Positions 55,716 to 64,000 of a stretch of 64,000 nt of DNA are shown in pieces. Position 1 is the stretch's first letter; every line of letters begins with the position of its first letter. Origin of the DNA: Acidimicrobiia bacterium (GTDB lineage Bacteria; Actinomycetota; Acidimicrobiia; Acidimicrobiales; Acidimicrobilacustridaceae); assembly GCA_020832495.1 (NCBI GenBank), contig JAFIEP010000101.1, forward strand, positions 1 through 64,000, read 5' to 3'. Position numbers and translations under genes: made by a program. Under the pieces are notes generated by a model that saw nothing but the letters and a program-made list of their open reading frames with translations, had not been told where the DNA came from and did not search any database.

Positions 55716-57064
55716 CGGTCCGCCCTCCGTTGACGGCGTCGACCGACTCCGGCGACGCCCGGTCGATCCTCCGGCGGTGCGGTCAGCTCCACGGTGGCGA
55801 TGCGGCGACGATCCATGGACACCACCCGCACAACCCAGCCGTCGAGGCGCACCTCGTCGCCCGGTTCGGGGAGCTCGCCGAGGCGTTCGAGGACGAAGCC
55901 GGCCAGCGTCTCGAACGGCCCCTGCCCCATGGAGAACCCGCACAGATCCATGACCTCGTCGGCGTGCAGGGAGGCATCCACCAGCCAGACGCCGGGGGCG
56001 GTGCGACGAGCCAGGTCGACGGCTTCGACGTCGTGCTCGTCGCTGATGTCGCCGACGATCTCCTCGATCACGTCCTCGAGGGTGATGATGCCGGCCGTGC
56101 CGCCGTACTCGTCCACCACCACCGCCATGTGCAATCGGGCCGAGCGCATGTCGTGCAGCAGGTCGTCGAGATCCCGGGACTCGGGCACTGCCAACGCGTC
56201 GGTCATCAGCTCGCCGACCGAGGTGCTCGACCGCTCGGCTCGCGGGACGTCCATGACCGCCTTCACGTGCACCACGCCTCGCACGTCGTCGAGGTCGGCA
56301 CCGTGAACCGGGAAGCGTGAGTGCCCGGTGGCCGCGGAGAGCGCCACCAACTCGGCCACCGACGCATCGTGGGCCAGCGCCTGTACCTCCACCCGTGGCA
56401 CCAGCGCGTCAGCCGCGGTCTTGCGACTGAGCCGCACGCTGCGATCCAGCAGTCGAGCCGCAGAGCCGGCCAGGCGACCGTCGGCTGCAGACAGCCGGAA
56501 CAGCAGCTCGAACTCCGGCAGGGTCCGCACGCTGGCCAACTCCTCGCGCGGCTCCACCCCGAGCCGGCGAACAGTCATGTTGGCCGCGCCGTTGAGGAAG
56601 CGGATGAGTGGCCCGAACACGAAGCCGTACACCCGAAGGATGGGCGTCAGTCGCCGGGCCGTTCCCTCGGGGCGGGCGATGGCGTAGCCCTTGGGCATCA
56701 GCTCGCCCACGATCATCTGGAACACGGTGGCCGACACCAGAGCGACGGTCACGCCGACCCCGAGCACGGCCCGCTCACCGACCAGGGGCTCGAGCAACGG
56801 TCGGAGCAGCTCCGCCACCACCGGTGCGGCCAACAGACCGATGAGCAACGAGGTGATGGTGATACCCAGCTGTGCGCCCGAGAGGTGGAACGACAGCCGC
56901 TTGAGCAACGCCAGGATCTGACGTGCCCGACGGTCACCCGCCGCCGCCTGCGCCTCGATCCGGTTGCGGTCGGACGCGACCAGGGCGAACTCGGCAGCCA
57001 CGAAGAAGCCGTTGGCGGCGATGAGGGCGACGACGACGGCGAGGGCGGGAAGACCGCTGATCAG
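55712..57064 (-). CDS. CNNM/DUF21-CBS-CorC_HlyC membrane protein, probable CTG start
   Basis: A 450-residue paralogue of the next gene. The first helix reads LISGLPALAVVVALIAANGFFVAAEFALVASDRNRI: the conserved NGFFVAAEFAL needs the upstream residues, but the frame has no ATG, GTG or TTG between an in-frame TAG three codons before CTG 57064 and GTG 57001. A start at 57001 would remove half the first helix. CTG 57064 follows AGGAG by only three bases, so it is less certain than the htpX case. DUF21 helices, MIVGELMPKGYAIARPE, two CBS repeats (VHVKAVMDVP, IITLEDVIEEIVGDI) and a CorC_HlyC domain (VWLVDASLHADEV) follow. Probable Mg2+ or ion efflux role. Confidence 0.85.
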   Translation of the reverse strand: MISGLPALAVVVALIAANGFFVAAEFALVASDRNRIEAQAAAGDRRARQILALLKRLSFHLSGAQLGITITSLLIGLLAAPVVAELLRPLLEPLVGERAVLGVGVTVALVSATVFQMIVGELMPKGYAIARPEGTARRLTPILRVYGFVFGPLIRFLNGAANMTVRRLGVEPREELASVRTLPEFELLFRLSAADGRLAGSAARLLDRSVRLSRKTAADALVPRVEVQALAHDASVAELVALSAATGHSRFPVHGADLDDVRGVVHVKAVMDVPRAERSSTSVGELMTDALAVPESRDLDDLLHDMRSARLHMAVVVDEYGGTAGIITLEDVIEEIVGDISDEHDVEAVDLARRTAPGVWLVDASLHADEVMDLCGFSMGQGPFETLAGFVLERLGELPEPGDEVRLDGWVVRVVSMDRRRIATVELTAPPEDRPGVAGVGRRRQRRADR

Positions 57065-57284
57065 GGGCTCCTAGCACGGGCGTGAGGACCACGCCGGAAC
57101 GTACGCCGAGCGTAGCGGAGCCACCCTCGGTCGTACCTGCTGGTCGAGCGTGTGGCCAGCGGCCAGCACGTTGGCGTCGACCCGTCCGCCGTTGGCAGAC
57201 TCCGCCGGTGCCCGCACCTGTTCACCGCCCTCGTCGATCGCACCAACGGCGCGCCGTCACGCGGTCTGCCGGCACCGCCCCGCA

Positions 57285-58007
57285 GTGATCGATCCCAGCG
57301 CCTTCGCACTGGCATTCGCCATCATGGCCCTGGCTGCCGCCATCCAAGGGGCGGTCGGCTTCGGGGCCAACCTGCTCGCAGCGCCGCTGCTGGTGCTCGT
57401 CGACCCGGCCTTCGTGCCGGTGCCCATCATCGTCGCTGCGCTGGCCATGAACCTGCTCGTCCTGCGGCGCGACCGGTGGCCCGATGCGTGGGCCACCATC
57501 GGGCCGGCGCTCCCCGCGCAAGTGCTCGGCGCTGCTGCTGCCGCGCTGTTGTTGGCCCGCACCGGTGGCCGTGCGCTGGACATGGCGCTGGCCCTCATCA
57601 TCCTGGCCGCCGTGGCGCTGTCTGCCTCGGGCCTGCGGCCCCGCCGCGGTCGGGTCACCCTGGCCGTTGGTGGTCTCGGCTCGGGGTTCATGGGGACGGC
57701 GTCGGGCATCGGCGGCCCACCCATTGCGCTGGTGCTCGCCGACCTGCACGGCGTGGCCCTGCGCGCCAGCCTGGCGCGCTTCTTCATCGTGAGCGCCGTC
57801 GTGTCGCTCGTGGTGCTCGGCCTCGTCGGCGAGACAACCGTCAGCGGCGTCCTCACCGGCGTGGGGCTGGTACCGGGCATCGTCGTCGGGTTCATCGCCT
57901 CGCGGTTCCTGGCTCGTCACGTGGACCGGGGCAACGTCCGCCGAGCGGTGCTCGTTCTGTCGGCGGCCTCGGCCGCCCTCGTCCTGCTCCGAGCCGTGCT
58001 GGTGTGA
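57285..58007 (+). CDS. TauE/SafE-family membrane transport protein
   Basis: A 240-residue membrane protein of the TauE/SafE (sulfite exporter) family. The first repeat has LAFAIMALAAAIQGAVGFGANLLAAPLLVLVDPAFVPVPIIVAAL, with QGAVGFGANLLAAPLL as the typical family motif; the second has GSGFMGTASGIGGPPIALVLADL. Eight hydrophobic segments are predicted. Family members are linked to export of sulfite, sulfoacetate or other anions. GTG 57285 starts the first helix cleanly. It is divergent from the CBS gene across 57065-57284, where I see no other feature. Confidence 0.85.
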   Translation: MIDPSAFALAFAIMALAAAIQGAVGFGANLLAAPLLVLVDPAFVPVPIIVAALAMNLLVLRRDRWPDAWATIGPALPAQVLGAAAAALLLARTGGRALDMALALIILAAVALSASGLRPRRGRVTLAVGGLGSGFMGTASGIGGPPIALVLADLHGVALRASLARFFIVSAVVSLVVLGLVGETTVSGVLTGVGLVPGIVVGFIASRFLARHVDRGNVRRAVLVLSAASAALVLLRAVLV

Positions 58008-58030
58008 GCAGCGTTGCCGCCACTGCCGGG

Positions 58031-58036
58031 TAGCGT
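58031..58036 (+). promoter_or_regulatory. -10 element TAGCGT, leaderless
   Basis: Seven bases before ATG 58044 of the ABC ATPase gene. Confidence 0.55.
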
Positions 58037-58043
58037 CCCGCCC

Positions 58044-58847
58044 ATGGCGCCTTCCGACGGCCACCCGCTCGCCCTCGAACTCTCCGACGTCACCCGACGC
58101 CATGACGAGCGCACCGTGTTGGGACCACTCGACTGGCAGGTGGGTGCACGGGAACGATGGGCTGTGCTGGGACCAAACGGGAGCGGCAAGACCAGCCTGC
58201 TGCGCATCGCCGCGTTGTGGGACCACCCGAGCAGCGGCTCGGTCACCGTGCTGGGCGAACGACTCGGCGCCACCGACGTCAGGACCGTCCGCCGCACGGT
58301 GGGCTTCACCTCCGCCGCCATGGCCGACCAGCTCCGGCCGTCGCTGCGAGCGGAGGACGTCGTCGTCACCGGGCTCACCGGCGCGCTCGAGCCGTGGTGG
58401 CACGACTACGACGACGCCGACCGCCGGCGGGCGCGCCGGGCGTTGGCCGGCGTGGGCTGCGCCACGCTGGCCGAGAGGACCATGGGCACACTGTCGTCGG
58501 GCGAGCGACAACGGGTGTTGCTGGCCCGGTCACTGGTGCGCGACCCGGCACTGGTCATCCTCGACGAACCGGCCGCCGGGTTGGATCTCGGTGGACGTGA
58601 GGAACTGGTGGCCGGCCTCGACCGTCTGGCCTCCGAGCAGCCGACCACCGCCATCATCCTGGTCAGCCACCACGTCGAGGAGTTGCCCTCGTGCATCACC
58701 CACGTGCTGCTGCTGCGTGCGGGCCAGGTGCAGGCGTGCGGTCCGGCCGAGGACGTGTTGGCCAGCGGGCCGGTGAGCGCCACGTTCGGGGTGTCGGTCA
58801 CCGTCGACCGTCACGGCGGCCGCTGGTCGGCCCGGATCTCGAGCTGA
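58044..58847 (+). CDS. Stand-alone ABC transporter ATP-binding protein
   Basis: A 267-residue ATPase of the ModF/YlmA-like group. Walker A is LGPNGSGKTSLLR, the signature TLSSGERQRVLLARSL, Walker B LVILDEPAAGLDL, and the switch His VSHHVEELPSCITHVLLL. No permease or binding protein lies next to it, so the partner subunit is elsewhere or it acts without one. ATG 58044 follows TAGCGT by seven bases. Its stop is three bases from that of the convergent SRPBCC gene. Confidence 0.88.
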   Translation: MAPSDGHPLALELSDVTRRHDERTVLGPLDWQVGARERWAVLGPNGSGKTSLLRIAALWDHPSSGSVTVLGERLGATDVRTVRRTVGFTSAAMADQLRPSLRAEDVVVTGLTGALEPWWHDYDDADRRRARRALAGVGCATLAERTMGTLSSGERQRVLLARSLVRDPALVILDEPAAGLDLGGREELVAGLDRLASEQPTTAIILVSHHVEELPSCITHVLLLRAGQVQACGPAEDVLASGPVSATFGVSVTVDRHGGRWSARISS

Positions 58848-58850
58848 ACG

Positions 58851-59288
58851 TCAGGCTGCTGCGGCCAGGGCCACCAAGCGGTCCCGGGCCGCCGTGACCT
58901 CGTCGCGCAGCATCCGCTCGATCACCGCATTGGCGAACCGCCCGCCGTAGTGCAACTCCATGGTGACCGATGCCCCACCGGAGTCCGGCTGGATCTCGAC
59001 GGTGAGCTCCCACGGTGCGTGGTCACGGCCGTCGAGCTCTCGCCGCTCGAAGCGCACCCGCGCCGGCCGCTGGTGCTTCGTCCGCACCATCCGCAGACGC
59101 TTGGAGCGCGCCAGGGGACCGACCCGGCCACGCAGCTCGACCTCCCAGGCAGCACCGTTGGCCCCGGTGGGCTCGGGTCGGGCGGAGGCGACGATGGTCA
59201 ACCACCGGTGGTAGGTGGCCAGATCGTCGACGAGATCGAAAGCCTGCTCGGGGGAGCACGCCACCACCACTTTCTCGCGGAGCTGCAC
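58851..59288 (-). CDS. SRPBCC/START-like protein (polyketide cyclase family)
   Basis: A 145-residue single-domain protein. [38 protein letters not shown] is the usual START-fold opening, and [33 protein letters not shown] is the C-terminal helix with its hydrophobic face. Such proteins bind a hydrophobic ligand in a central cavity; the ligand is unknown. GTG 59288 is the natural start of the domain. The frame is open much further upstream but only as a shadow of msrA. It is divergent from msrA (39-base gap). Confidence 0.8.
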   Translation of the reverse strand: MQLREKVVVACSPEQAFDLVDDLATYHRWLTIVASARPEPTGANGAAWEVELRGRVGPLARSKRLRMVRTKHQRPARVRFERRELDGRDHAPWELTVEIQPDSGGASVTMELHYGGRFANAVIERMLRDEVTAARDRLVALAAAA

Positions 59289-59314
59289 CCGGCCATTCTG
59301 CCCGACACCGCCGA

Positions 59315-59320
59315 TAGCCT
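59315..59320 (+). promoter_or_regulatory. -10 element TAGCCT of msrA, leaderless
   Basis: Seven bases before the msrA ATG at 59328. Confidence 0.55.
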
Positions 59321-59327
59321 TCACCCC

Positions 59328-59972
59328 ATGCGGTTCTTTCGCCCCGAGCCCCACATGATCGACCCGACCGACGCCCTTCCCGGACGTCCCACCCCCATGG
59401 CGGTGGCCGACACCCACCTCGTGACCGGCAACCCGATGACGCCGCCCTGGCCCGAGGGTGCCATCTCCCTGGTGGTGGGCATGGGCTGCTTCTGGGGAGC
59501 GGAGCGGGCTTTCTGGCAACTCGAGGGTGTGTGGACCACCGCGGTGGGCTACGCCGGCGGGTTCACCCCCAACCCCACCTACGAGGAGGTGTGCAGCGGT
59601 CGCACCGGGCACACCGAGGCGGTGCTCGTGGTGGCCGACCCCGCGCTCGCCTCGCTGACGACACTGCTGCGGACCTTCTGGGAAGGCCACGACCCCACCC
59701 AGGGGATGCGTCAGGGCAACGACATCGGCACCCAGTACCGATCGGCCTGCTGGTGGACCGATCCGTCCCAGCGAGACGCCGTCGAGACATCGCACCAGCG
59801 GTACGCCGAGGCACTGGCCGCTGCCGGCCGAGGACCCGTCACCACCGAGGTCGGGCCGGCACCGACGTTCTTCTACGCCGAGGACTACCACCAGCAGTAC
59901 CTGGCCAAGAACCCCGGTGGCTACTGCGGGATGGGCGGCACCGGGGTTTCCTGCCCGGCCCTCACGGCCTGA
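59328..59972 (+). CDS. msrA: Peptide-methionine (S)-S-oxide reductase MsrA
   Basis: A 214-residue enzyme repairing methionine-S-sulfoxide. [28 protein letters not shown] holds the catalytic Cys in [39 protein letters not shown] and [24 protein letters not shown] complete the family blocks, with a resolving Cys near the C-terminus. An N-terminal extension of about 47 residues before the domain is common in actinobacterial MsrA. ATG 59328 is leaderless by the TAGCCT spacing. Its last 11 bases overlap the convergent LytM gene. Confidence 0.95.
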   Translation: MRFFRPEPHMIDPTDALPGRPTPMAVADTHLVTGNPMTPPWPEGAISLVVGMGCFWGAERAFWQLEGVWTTAVGYAGGFTPNPTYEEVCSGRTGHTEAVLVVADPALASLTTLLRTFWEGHDPTQGMRQGNDIGTQYRSACWWTDPSQRDAVETSHQRYAEALAAAGRGPVTTEVGPAPTFFYAEDYHQQYLAKNPGGYCGMGGTGVSCPALTA

Positions 59973-61326
59973 CGCCGTCGGCCCGCTCGCCCAGCGCGTC
60001 GAGCGCTGCCAGCTGCCGCTCCCAGGCCAGCCGGAGCAACGGATAGGGGTTCACCACGCCGCCCTCGGGCCGACGGATCTCGAAGTGCAGGTGCGGTGGA
60101 CCTCCGAGCGCGTCGCCCGTGTCGCCCACGTAGCCGATGTGGTCCCCCCGCTCCACGCGCAGCCCCTCGGTCACACCCTCCGCGTAGGCCGCCAGGTGGG
60201 CGTAGTAGTAGACGTGCCCACTGTCGCCTCGGAGACGCAACGAGATGCCTCCGAGCCGGTTGGATCGCACCCGTTCCAGCACGCCGTCCTCCACCGCCAC
60301 CAGCGGCGTACCGATGGCTGCCATGATGTCGGTGCCCTCGTGCCAGTGCTCGTCGGGTGTGCCGACGTTGCGGGGCGCCCCGAACGAGTCGATGAAGCTG
60401 CACTCACCCTGGACGGGGAAGACAAAGCCGGCGACCACCACGTGGCTCCCCACCTCGTAGGCCGCCACCCGTTCCTCGACCGCCACCAGCGCGGCGTCGG
60501 CATCGGCCAGCTCCTCGACGGCGCGGCGGAGGTCGCGCTCCGCCGTGCGCACCGCCTCCGCCCGGTGACGGGTGGTGTCGTCGAGCGACCGATCAGCGGC
60601 CAGGTGACGTCGGGCCAGGTGGCGATCCCGTTCGGCGACCGCTGACACGTAGACCGACGCCACCTCGTAGCGGGCGGCGTCGACGCTGACCAGCGGCGCC
60701 TGCTCGACGCCCACCCGACGCCAGACGTAGGCCTCGGCCGCCGCTCCCTCGAACGACCGACGGGCGGCTGCGGCAGCCTCGAGTGCCTGGCGACGGTCGC
60801 CGTCGAGCTCGGCCACCGCCTGCTCGGCCGCTGCGGCGACCTGCTCTGCGGTGGCCACCGCTTGCCGTGCGTGGTCCACCCGTCCGGCGGCCCGGGCCAG
60901 CTCGGCACGCGCCCCGGCCAGCTCGTCGCCCAGCACCCGGTTGTAGGCCTCCGGATCGAACGGGGGCTGTGAGGCGTAGTAGCCACTGCGCTCGGGGTCG
61001 CTGGGCTCGTCACCACCGCCGTCGGGCGGTGCCGGCTCGTCCGGGTCGGGGAGCGGATCGGCGTTGCTCACCGGTGGCTCATCGCCCGTCGTCGGCGGTG
61101 GCGGTGGTGGCGGTGGTGGCGGTGCGGTGGTGGTCGGCGCGCTGGTGCTCGTCGTCGTCTCCAGCGGCGGCGCCGTGGTGACGACCGGATCGGCCGGCTC
61201 CCCTGGCTGGGCCGAGGCGACGGGCACGGCAGTTGCGGCCAGCAGCGCCCAGCTCAGCGCGCACCCCACGCCCAGCGCGAGGTGTTGCCGACACCTCGCG
61301 AACCGTACCGTCGACCCCGTCCCCAC
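59962..61326 (-). CDS. LytM/M23 peptidoglycan hydrolase with coiled coil (second copy)
   Basis: A 454-residue exported protein. Signal peptide ([26 protein letters not shown]) to about residue 40, then a Thr/Pro-rich segment with [18 protein letters not shown], then a coiled coil (about 125-290, Ala/Glu-rich, many RAR/AEQ repeats). The LytM domain has [17 protein letters not shown] and [16 protein letters not shown] (H-x3-D and H-x-H zinc ligands). GTG 61326 is used. It differs from the copy at 53412-54584 in linker and coiled coil but matches in order. Peptidoglycan cleavage is the likely function. Nine bases separate it from the ABC ATPase gene upstream. Confidence 0.88.
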   Translation of the reverse strand: MGTGSTVRFARCRQHLALGVGCALSWALLAATAVPVASAQPGEPADPVVTTAPPLETTTSTSAPTTTAPPPPPPPPPPTTGDEPPVSNADPLPDPDEPAPPDGGGDEPSDPERSGYYASQPPFDPEAYNRVLGDELAGARAELARAAGRVDHARQAVATAEQVAAAAEQAVAELDGDRRQALEAAAAARRSFEGAAAEAYVWRRVGVEQAPLVSVDAARYEVASVYVSAVAERDRHLARRHLAADRSLDDTTRHRAEAVRTAERDLRRAVEELADADAALVAVEERVAAYEVGSHVVVAGFVFPVQGECSFIDSFGAPRNVGTPDEHWHEGTDIMAAIGTPLVAVEDGVLERVRSNRLGGISLRLRGDSGHVYYYAHLAAYAEGVTEGLRVERGDHIGYVGDTGDALGGPPHLHFEIRRPEGGVVNPYPLLRLAWERQLAALDALGERADGVRP

Positions 61327-61335
61327 GGGCGACAG

Positions 61336-62448
61336 TCAAGCACCGCCGAGGTCGTCGGCGCCATCACTCCCCGCCGGCGGTGGCCACAGGACACAGGCGC
61401 TCGGATCCACCACCACCGCAACGGGCTCACCCGGGGCACGGACGGCACCGATGCCCGCCGCCACCCGCAACCGCAACCGACCGGCCACCTCGACGCTGAT
61501 CTCACTCGCGGCACCGACGAAGCGAGCGGCGGACACCACCGCAGGCCACCGGCACCAGCGCGGGTCCGGGTGGTCTCCCGACGCCTCGCCCAGCCCTCGC
61601 ACGGCGTCAGGTCGCACCAGCACCCGCGCCGGCCCGTCCGGTGCGCCCGGACGGTGGAACAGCTCCACGCCGCCGATCCACACGGCGCCGGCACGCACCT
61701 CGGCGTCGGCGATGGCGTCCATGCCGAGCAGGCGCGCCACCGTCTCGCTCACCGGGAACTTCCACAGCTCCATCGGCTCGCCCACCTGCAGCACCCTGCC
61801 GTCGCCCATCACCGCCAGCCGATCGGCCAGGGCCAGGGCTTCTGCGGGGTCGTGGGTGACGTGCACCACGGTGGCACCGGAGGCGTCGAGCACCTGCGGC
61901 AGGTCCTCCACCAGGCGGCGGTGCAGTTCGCGGTCGAGGGCGGCCAGTGGTTCGTCGAGGAGCAGCACGGCGGGCGACGGTGCGATGGATCGAGCCAACG
62001 CCACCCGCTGGGCCTCACCACCCGACAGCGACGACACCCGTCGCTGTTCGTATCCCGCCAAGCCGACGAGGTCGAGCAGTTCGGTCACCCGCGCCTCTTG
62101 CCGACGGACCGACCAGCCCGCCATGCGCAGGCCGAAGGCCACGTTCTCAGCCACCCGGCGGTGGGGGAACAGGGCCAGGTCCTGGAACACCAGGCCCACG
62201 TCGCGGCGGTGGGGCGGGAGGCTGGTGATCTCCCGGCCACCGATGGACACCTCGCCTGCGTCCAACTCGACGAGACCGGCGACGGCCCGCAGGAGTGTGG
62301 TCTTGCCACAGCCACTGGCGCCGAGGATGCACAACGTGGTGTTGGGCGCCACCTCGAGGTCGACCGAGTCGAGTACCCGACGCCCGCCGAGCGACACCGA
62401 CAGCCCGACGATCCCCAGCGCGGCGCCCACCGCCGAACACTCACCCAT
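61336..62448 (-). CDS. ABC importer ATPase with TOBE domain (iron/thiamine/polyamine type)
   Basis: A 370-residue ATPase. Walker A LGASGCGKTTLLRAVAGL, Q-loop VFQDLALFPHRRVAENVAFGLRM, signature SLSGGEAQRVALARSI, Walker B LLLDEPLAALD and switch VTHDPAEALALADRLAVM are all normal. The ~130-residue C-terminal TOBE-like extension (VWIGGVELFHRPGAPDG, VLVRPDAVRGLG) makes it closer to FbpC/PotA than to short ThiQ proteins. ATG 62448 overlaps the permease stop by eight bases, so both form one importer. The substrate is iron(III) or thiamine/polyamine, not resolved here. Confidence 0.9.
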   Translation of the reverse strand: MGECSAVGAALGIVGLSVSLGGRRVLDSVDLEVAPNTTLCILGASGCGKTTLLRAVAGLVELDAGEVSIGGREITSLPPHRRDVGLVFQDLALFPHRRVAENVAFGLRMAGWSVRRQEARVTELLDLVGLAGYEQRRVSSLSGGEAQRVALARSIAPSPAVLLLDEPLAALDRELHRRLVEDLPQVLDASGATVVHVTHDPAEALALADRLAVMGDGRVLQVGEPMELWKFPVSETVARLLGMDAIADAEVRAGAVWIGGVELFHRPGAPDGPARVLVRPDAVRGLGEASGDHPDPRWCRWPAVVSAARFVGAASEISVEVAGRLRLRVAAGIGAVRAPGEPVAVVVDPSACVLWPPPAGSDGADDLGGA

Positions 62449-64000
62449 CGGTTCGTTCCCGGCGCCACTCCACGGCCATGACGATGGCCGCCGTGAGGAC
62501 CATGAGCAAGGTGGACGCCGCCATGGCCTGACCACGGTTCATCTCTCCCGGCCGTCCGAGCAGGCGCCCGATGGCCACCGGCAGGGTCGGCGTGTCCGGC
62601 CCCGCCAGCAGGGCGGTGGCACCGAACTCGCCGACGGCGATGGCGAATGCGAACGAGGCGGCCACCGCCAGTGGGCGGGCCAGGAGCGGTCGATCCACTT
62701 CCCAGGCGACGCGCAACGGCGATGCCCCGAGTACCGAGGCGGCATCACGCCAGCGGCCGTCCACTGCGCGCCACGCCGGGAGCACCGTGCGGACCACGAA
62801 GGGGATGGCCACCAACGCCTGGGCCAGCGGGATGAGCGCCACGCTGTCCCGCAGGTCGAGCGGGGGCCGGTCGAGCGCCACGACGAACCCCAATCCGATG
62901 GTCACCGCCGACACCCCGAGCGGCAACATGAGCAGGGCGTCGAACGCTCCTCGGCTGGCCGAGCGGGTGCGGCGCCCGTGCCGCCGCTCAGCAGTGACCA
63001 GGGCGGCCGCCGCCAGCACGCCGACCACCATGGCCACCGTGGCGGCCGCCGCACCCAACACGAGCGAGTTGCGGGCGGCGGCCAGCGCGGACACGCCGGC
63101 CACGGTGTCCCTTCCCGACCGCCCGAGCGCTTCCCAGTAGGTGAGCGCCACCCCGCTGGTGGTCTGCACCGAACGGACCACCAACACCAGCAGGGGGACA
63201 GCAACGAGCAGCGCCAGGACCGTCAACGACGCGCCCACCAAGAGCCGCTCGAGCGCTCCCCGGGCTCGACGGCGCCCGCCGGCCGGGTGACTGCTGGCCA
63301 CTGTGCGCTGCCGCTGCACCCGGCTGGCCAGCGCCAGCACGGCCACCACCACGACGACCTGCACGAGGGCCAGGGCCGCCGCCGTCGAGAGATCCAAGAG
63401 TCGCACCTGCTCGTAGATCTCCACCTCGATGGTGCGCCGGCGTCCGGCCCCCAACAGGAGCACCACCCCGAACGAGGTGAAGGTGAAGAGGTAGACGATG
63501 GCCCCCGACGCCACGATCGACGGGGTGAGCAGCGGCACGGTGACCGAGCGGAGCACCCGCGCGGGTGAGGCGCCGAGCACGGCTGCGCTCTCGGTCAGGC
63601 GCGTGTCGATGTCCCCCCAGGCGGTGCCGACCACCCGGATGACCACGGCCACGTTGAAGAAGGCGTGCGCCACCACCAGGATCCACACCGACCCGGGCCC
63701 GACCAGCGCCGGGCTGTCGGGCGAACCCCACCCGAGGGTGGCCAACAGGCGGTTCAACGGTCCGTCGGGGGCGCTGAGGGTGGTGAAGGCACTGGCCACC
63801 ACGACGGTGGGCATGACGAACGGCACCACCAGCGCACTCCACAGCAGGCGCCGACCCACGAAGGAGCGACGCCCGAACACCCAGGCGCACGGCAGACCGA
63901 TGGCGAAGGTCACCACGGTGGACAGCGCCGCCTGCCAGGCGCTGAACCACACCACGCCCCGGACCCACGGGTCACCGAGGACATCGCCGACCGCGCCGAA
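62441..64000 (-). CDS. ABC importer permease, ThiP/FbpB-like two-domain (partial, 5' end off the window)
   Basis: A 519-residue visible part of a fused permease with two binding-protein-dependent transport domains. The visible N-terminal side reads FGAVGDVLGDPWVRGVVWFSAWQAALSTVVTFAIGLPCAWVFGRR, so the true start lies to the right of the window and the GTG at 63955 is not it. EAA-like loops are in the two halves (about ESAAVLGASPARVLRSVTVPLLTPSIVASGAIVYLFTFTSFG and DAASVLGASPLRVAWEVDRPLLARPLAVAASFAFAIAVGEFGATALLAG). The GEFGAT segment is typical of ThiP/FbpB. A substrate-binding protein gene would be expected just beyond the right edge. Confidence 0.9.
   Translation of the reverse strand, partial: FGAVGDVLGDPWVRGVVWFSAWQAALSTVVTFAIGLPCAWVFGRRSFVGRRLLWSALVVPFVMPTVVVASAFTTLSAPDGPLNRLLATLGWGSPDSPALVGPGSVWILVVAHAFFNVAVVIRVVGTAWGDIDTRLTESAAVLGASPARVLRSVTVPLLTPSIVASGAIVYLFTFTSFGVVLLLGAGRRRTIEVEIYEQVRLLDLSTAAALALVQVVVVVAVLALASRVQRQRTVASSHPAGGRRRARGALERLLVGASLTVLALLVAVPLLVLVVRSVQTTSGVALTYWEALGRSGRDTVAGVSALAAARNSLVLGAAAATVAMVVGVLAAAALVTAERRHGRRTRSASRGAFDALLMLPLGVSAVTIGLGFVVALDRPPLDLRDSVALIPLAQALVAIPFVVRTVLPAWRAVDGRWRDAASVLGASPLRVAWEVDRPLLARPLAVAASFAFAIAVGEFGATALLAGPDTPTLPVAIGRLLGRPGEMNRGQAMAASTLLMVLTAAIVMAVEWRRERTDG

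Noticed and set aside
1-64000. Mobile elements, phage genes, plasmid or replication origins, rRNA
   Set aside because: No transposase, integrase, terminal inverted repeats, DnaA-box cluster or rRNA-like sequence was seen on reading both strands.

Overview
This is a 64-kb stretch of chromosome from a strongly G+C-rich actinobacterium. Third codon positions are almost all G or C, GTG starts are common, and adjacent genes are often joined by 4-base ATGA/GTGA overlaps. The best-supported class is Acidimicrobiia. Reasons: a membrane protein with the GWWQASDGKWYPP N-terminal motif, S-layer-type repeats carrying SRQAMAAFLYR, and an actinobacterial set made of mycothiol ligase (mshC), F420:NADP oxidoreductase (npdG), phosphatidylinositol and PIM genes (pgsA, acyltransferase, pimA), AftD and a conservon. 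The genus cannot be read from the sequence. I see no rRNA, tRNA, CRISPR, transposase, integrase or phage gene; it reads as ordinary, tightly packed core chromosome.

Layout. 1-13.4 kb is an envelope-polysaccharide locus. A GNAT-like gene cut by the left edge and two duplicated GT39-type membrane glycosyltransferases run leftward; a secreted lipase-like hydrolase and an operon GT4-aftD-GT2-acyltransferase/SGNH run rightward. 13.4-21.2 kb holds a nucleotidase-like HAD protein, a GGDEF-EAL protein whose EAL site looks dead, a quinone oxidoreductase, a Gfo/Idh/MocA oxidoreductase, two convergent TetR regulators, a cytochrome P450 and a small membrane protein. 21.2-25.3 kb is a complete conservon (sensor kinase, roadblock, DUF742, GTPase) behind a 495-bp intergenic region with 23-bp tandem repeats. 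25.8-29.5 kb carries a membrane protein, a CapA-like lipoprotein and an M18 aminopeptidase. 29.1-53.4 kb contains an actinobacterial backbone in conserved order (ruvB-ruvA-ruvC, yebC, pdxT-pdxS, pimA, PIM acyltransferase, pgsA, HIT, thrS), interrupted by an ABC exporter, a one-cysteine peroxiredoxin, two DUF3048 lipoproteins, htpX-lemA, a DinB-like gene and a large SLH-FAS1-FN3 surface protein. It continues with a PlsC acyltransferase, mshC, npdG and an InhA-like enoyl reductase. 53.4-64 kb has two LytM (M23) peptidoglycan hydrolases with coiled coils, a pair of CNNM/CBS proteins, a TauE exporter, a stand-alone ABC ATPase, an SRPBCC protein, msrA, and an iron/thiamine-type ABC importer running off the right edge.

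The genes converge on envelope construction (arabinan and glycan polymerisation, PI mannosides, phospholipids, hydrolases, S-layer-like protein) and thiol/redox cofactors. The clearest regulatory signal is a TANNNT -10 hexamer 6-8 bases before the start codon, without Shine-Dalgarno sequence, at fifteen genes. This indicates widespread leaderless mRNA and fixes several start codons. The most unusual local features are a probable CTG start for htpX, an 18-bp tandem repeat that multiplies a stop codon, a 10-bp inverted repeat nested over two convergent stop codons, and a 13-C tract before a TetR gene. No wholly new multi-gene system is evident.
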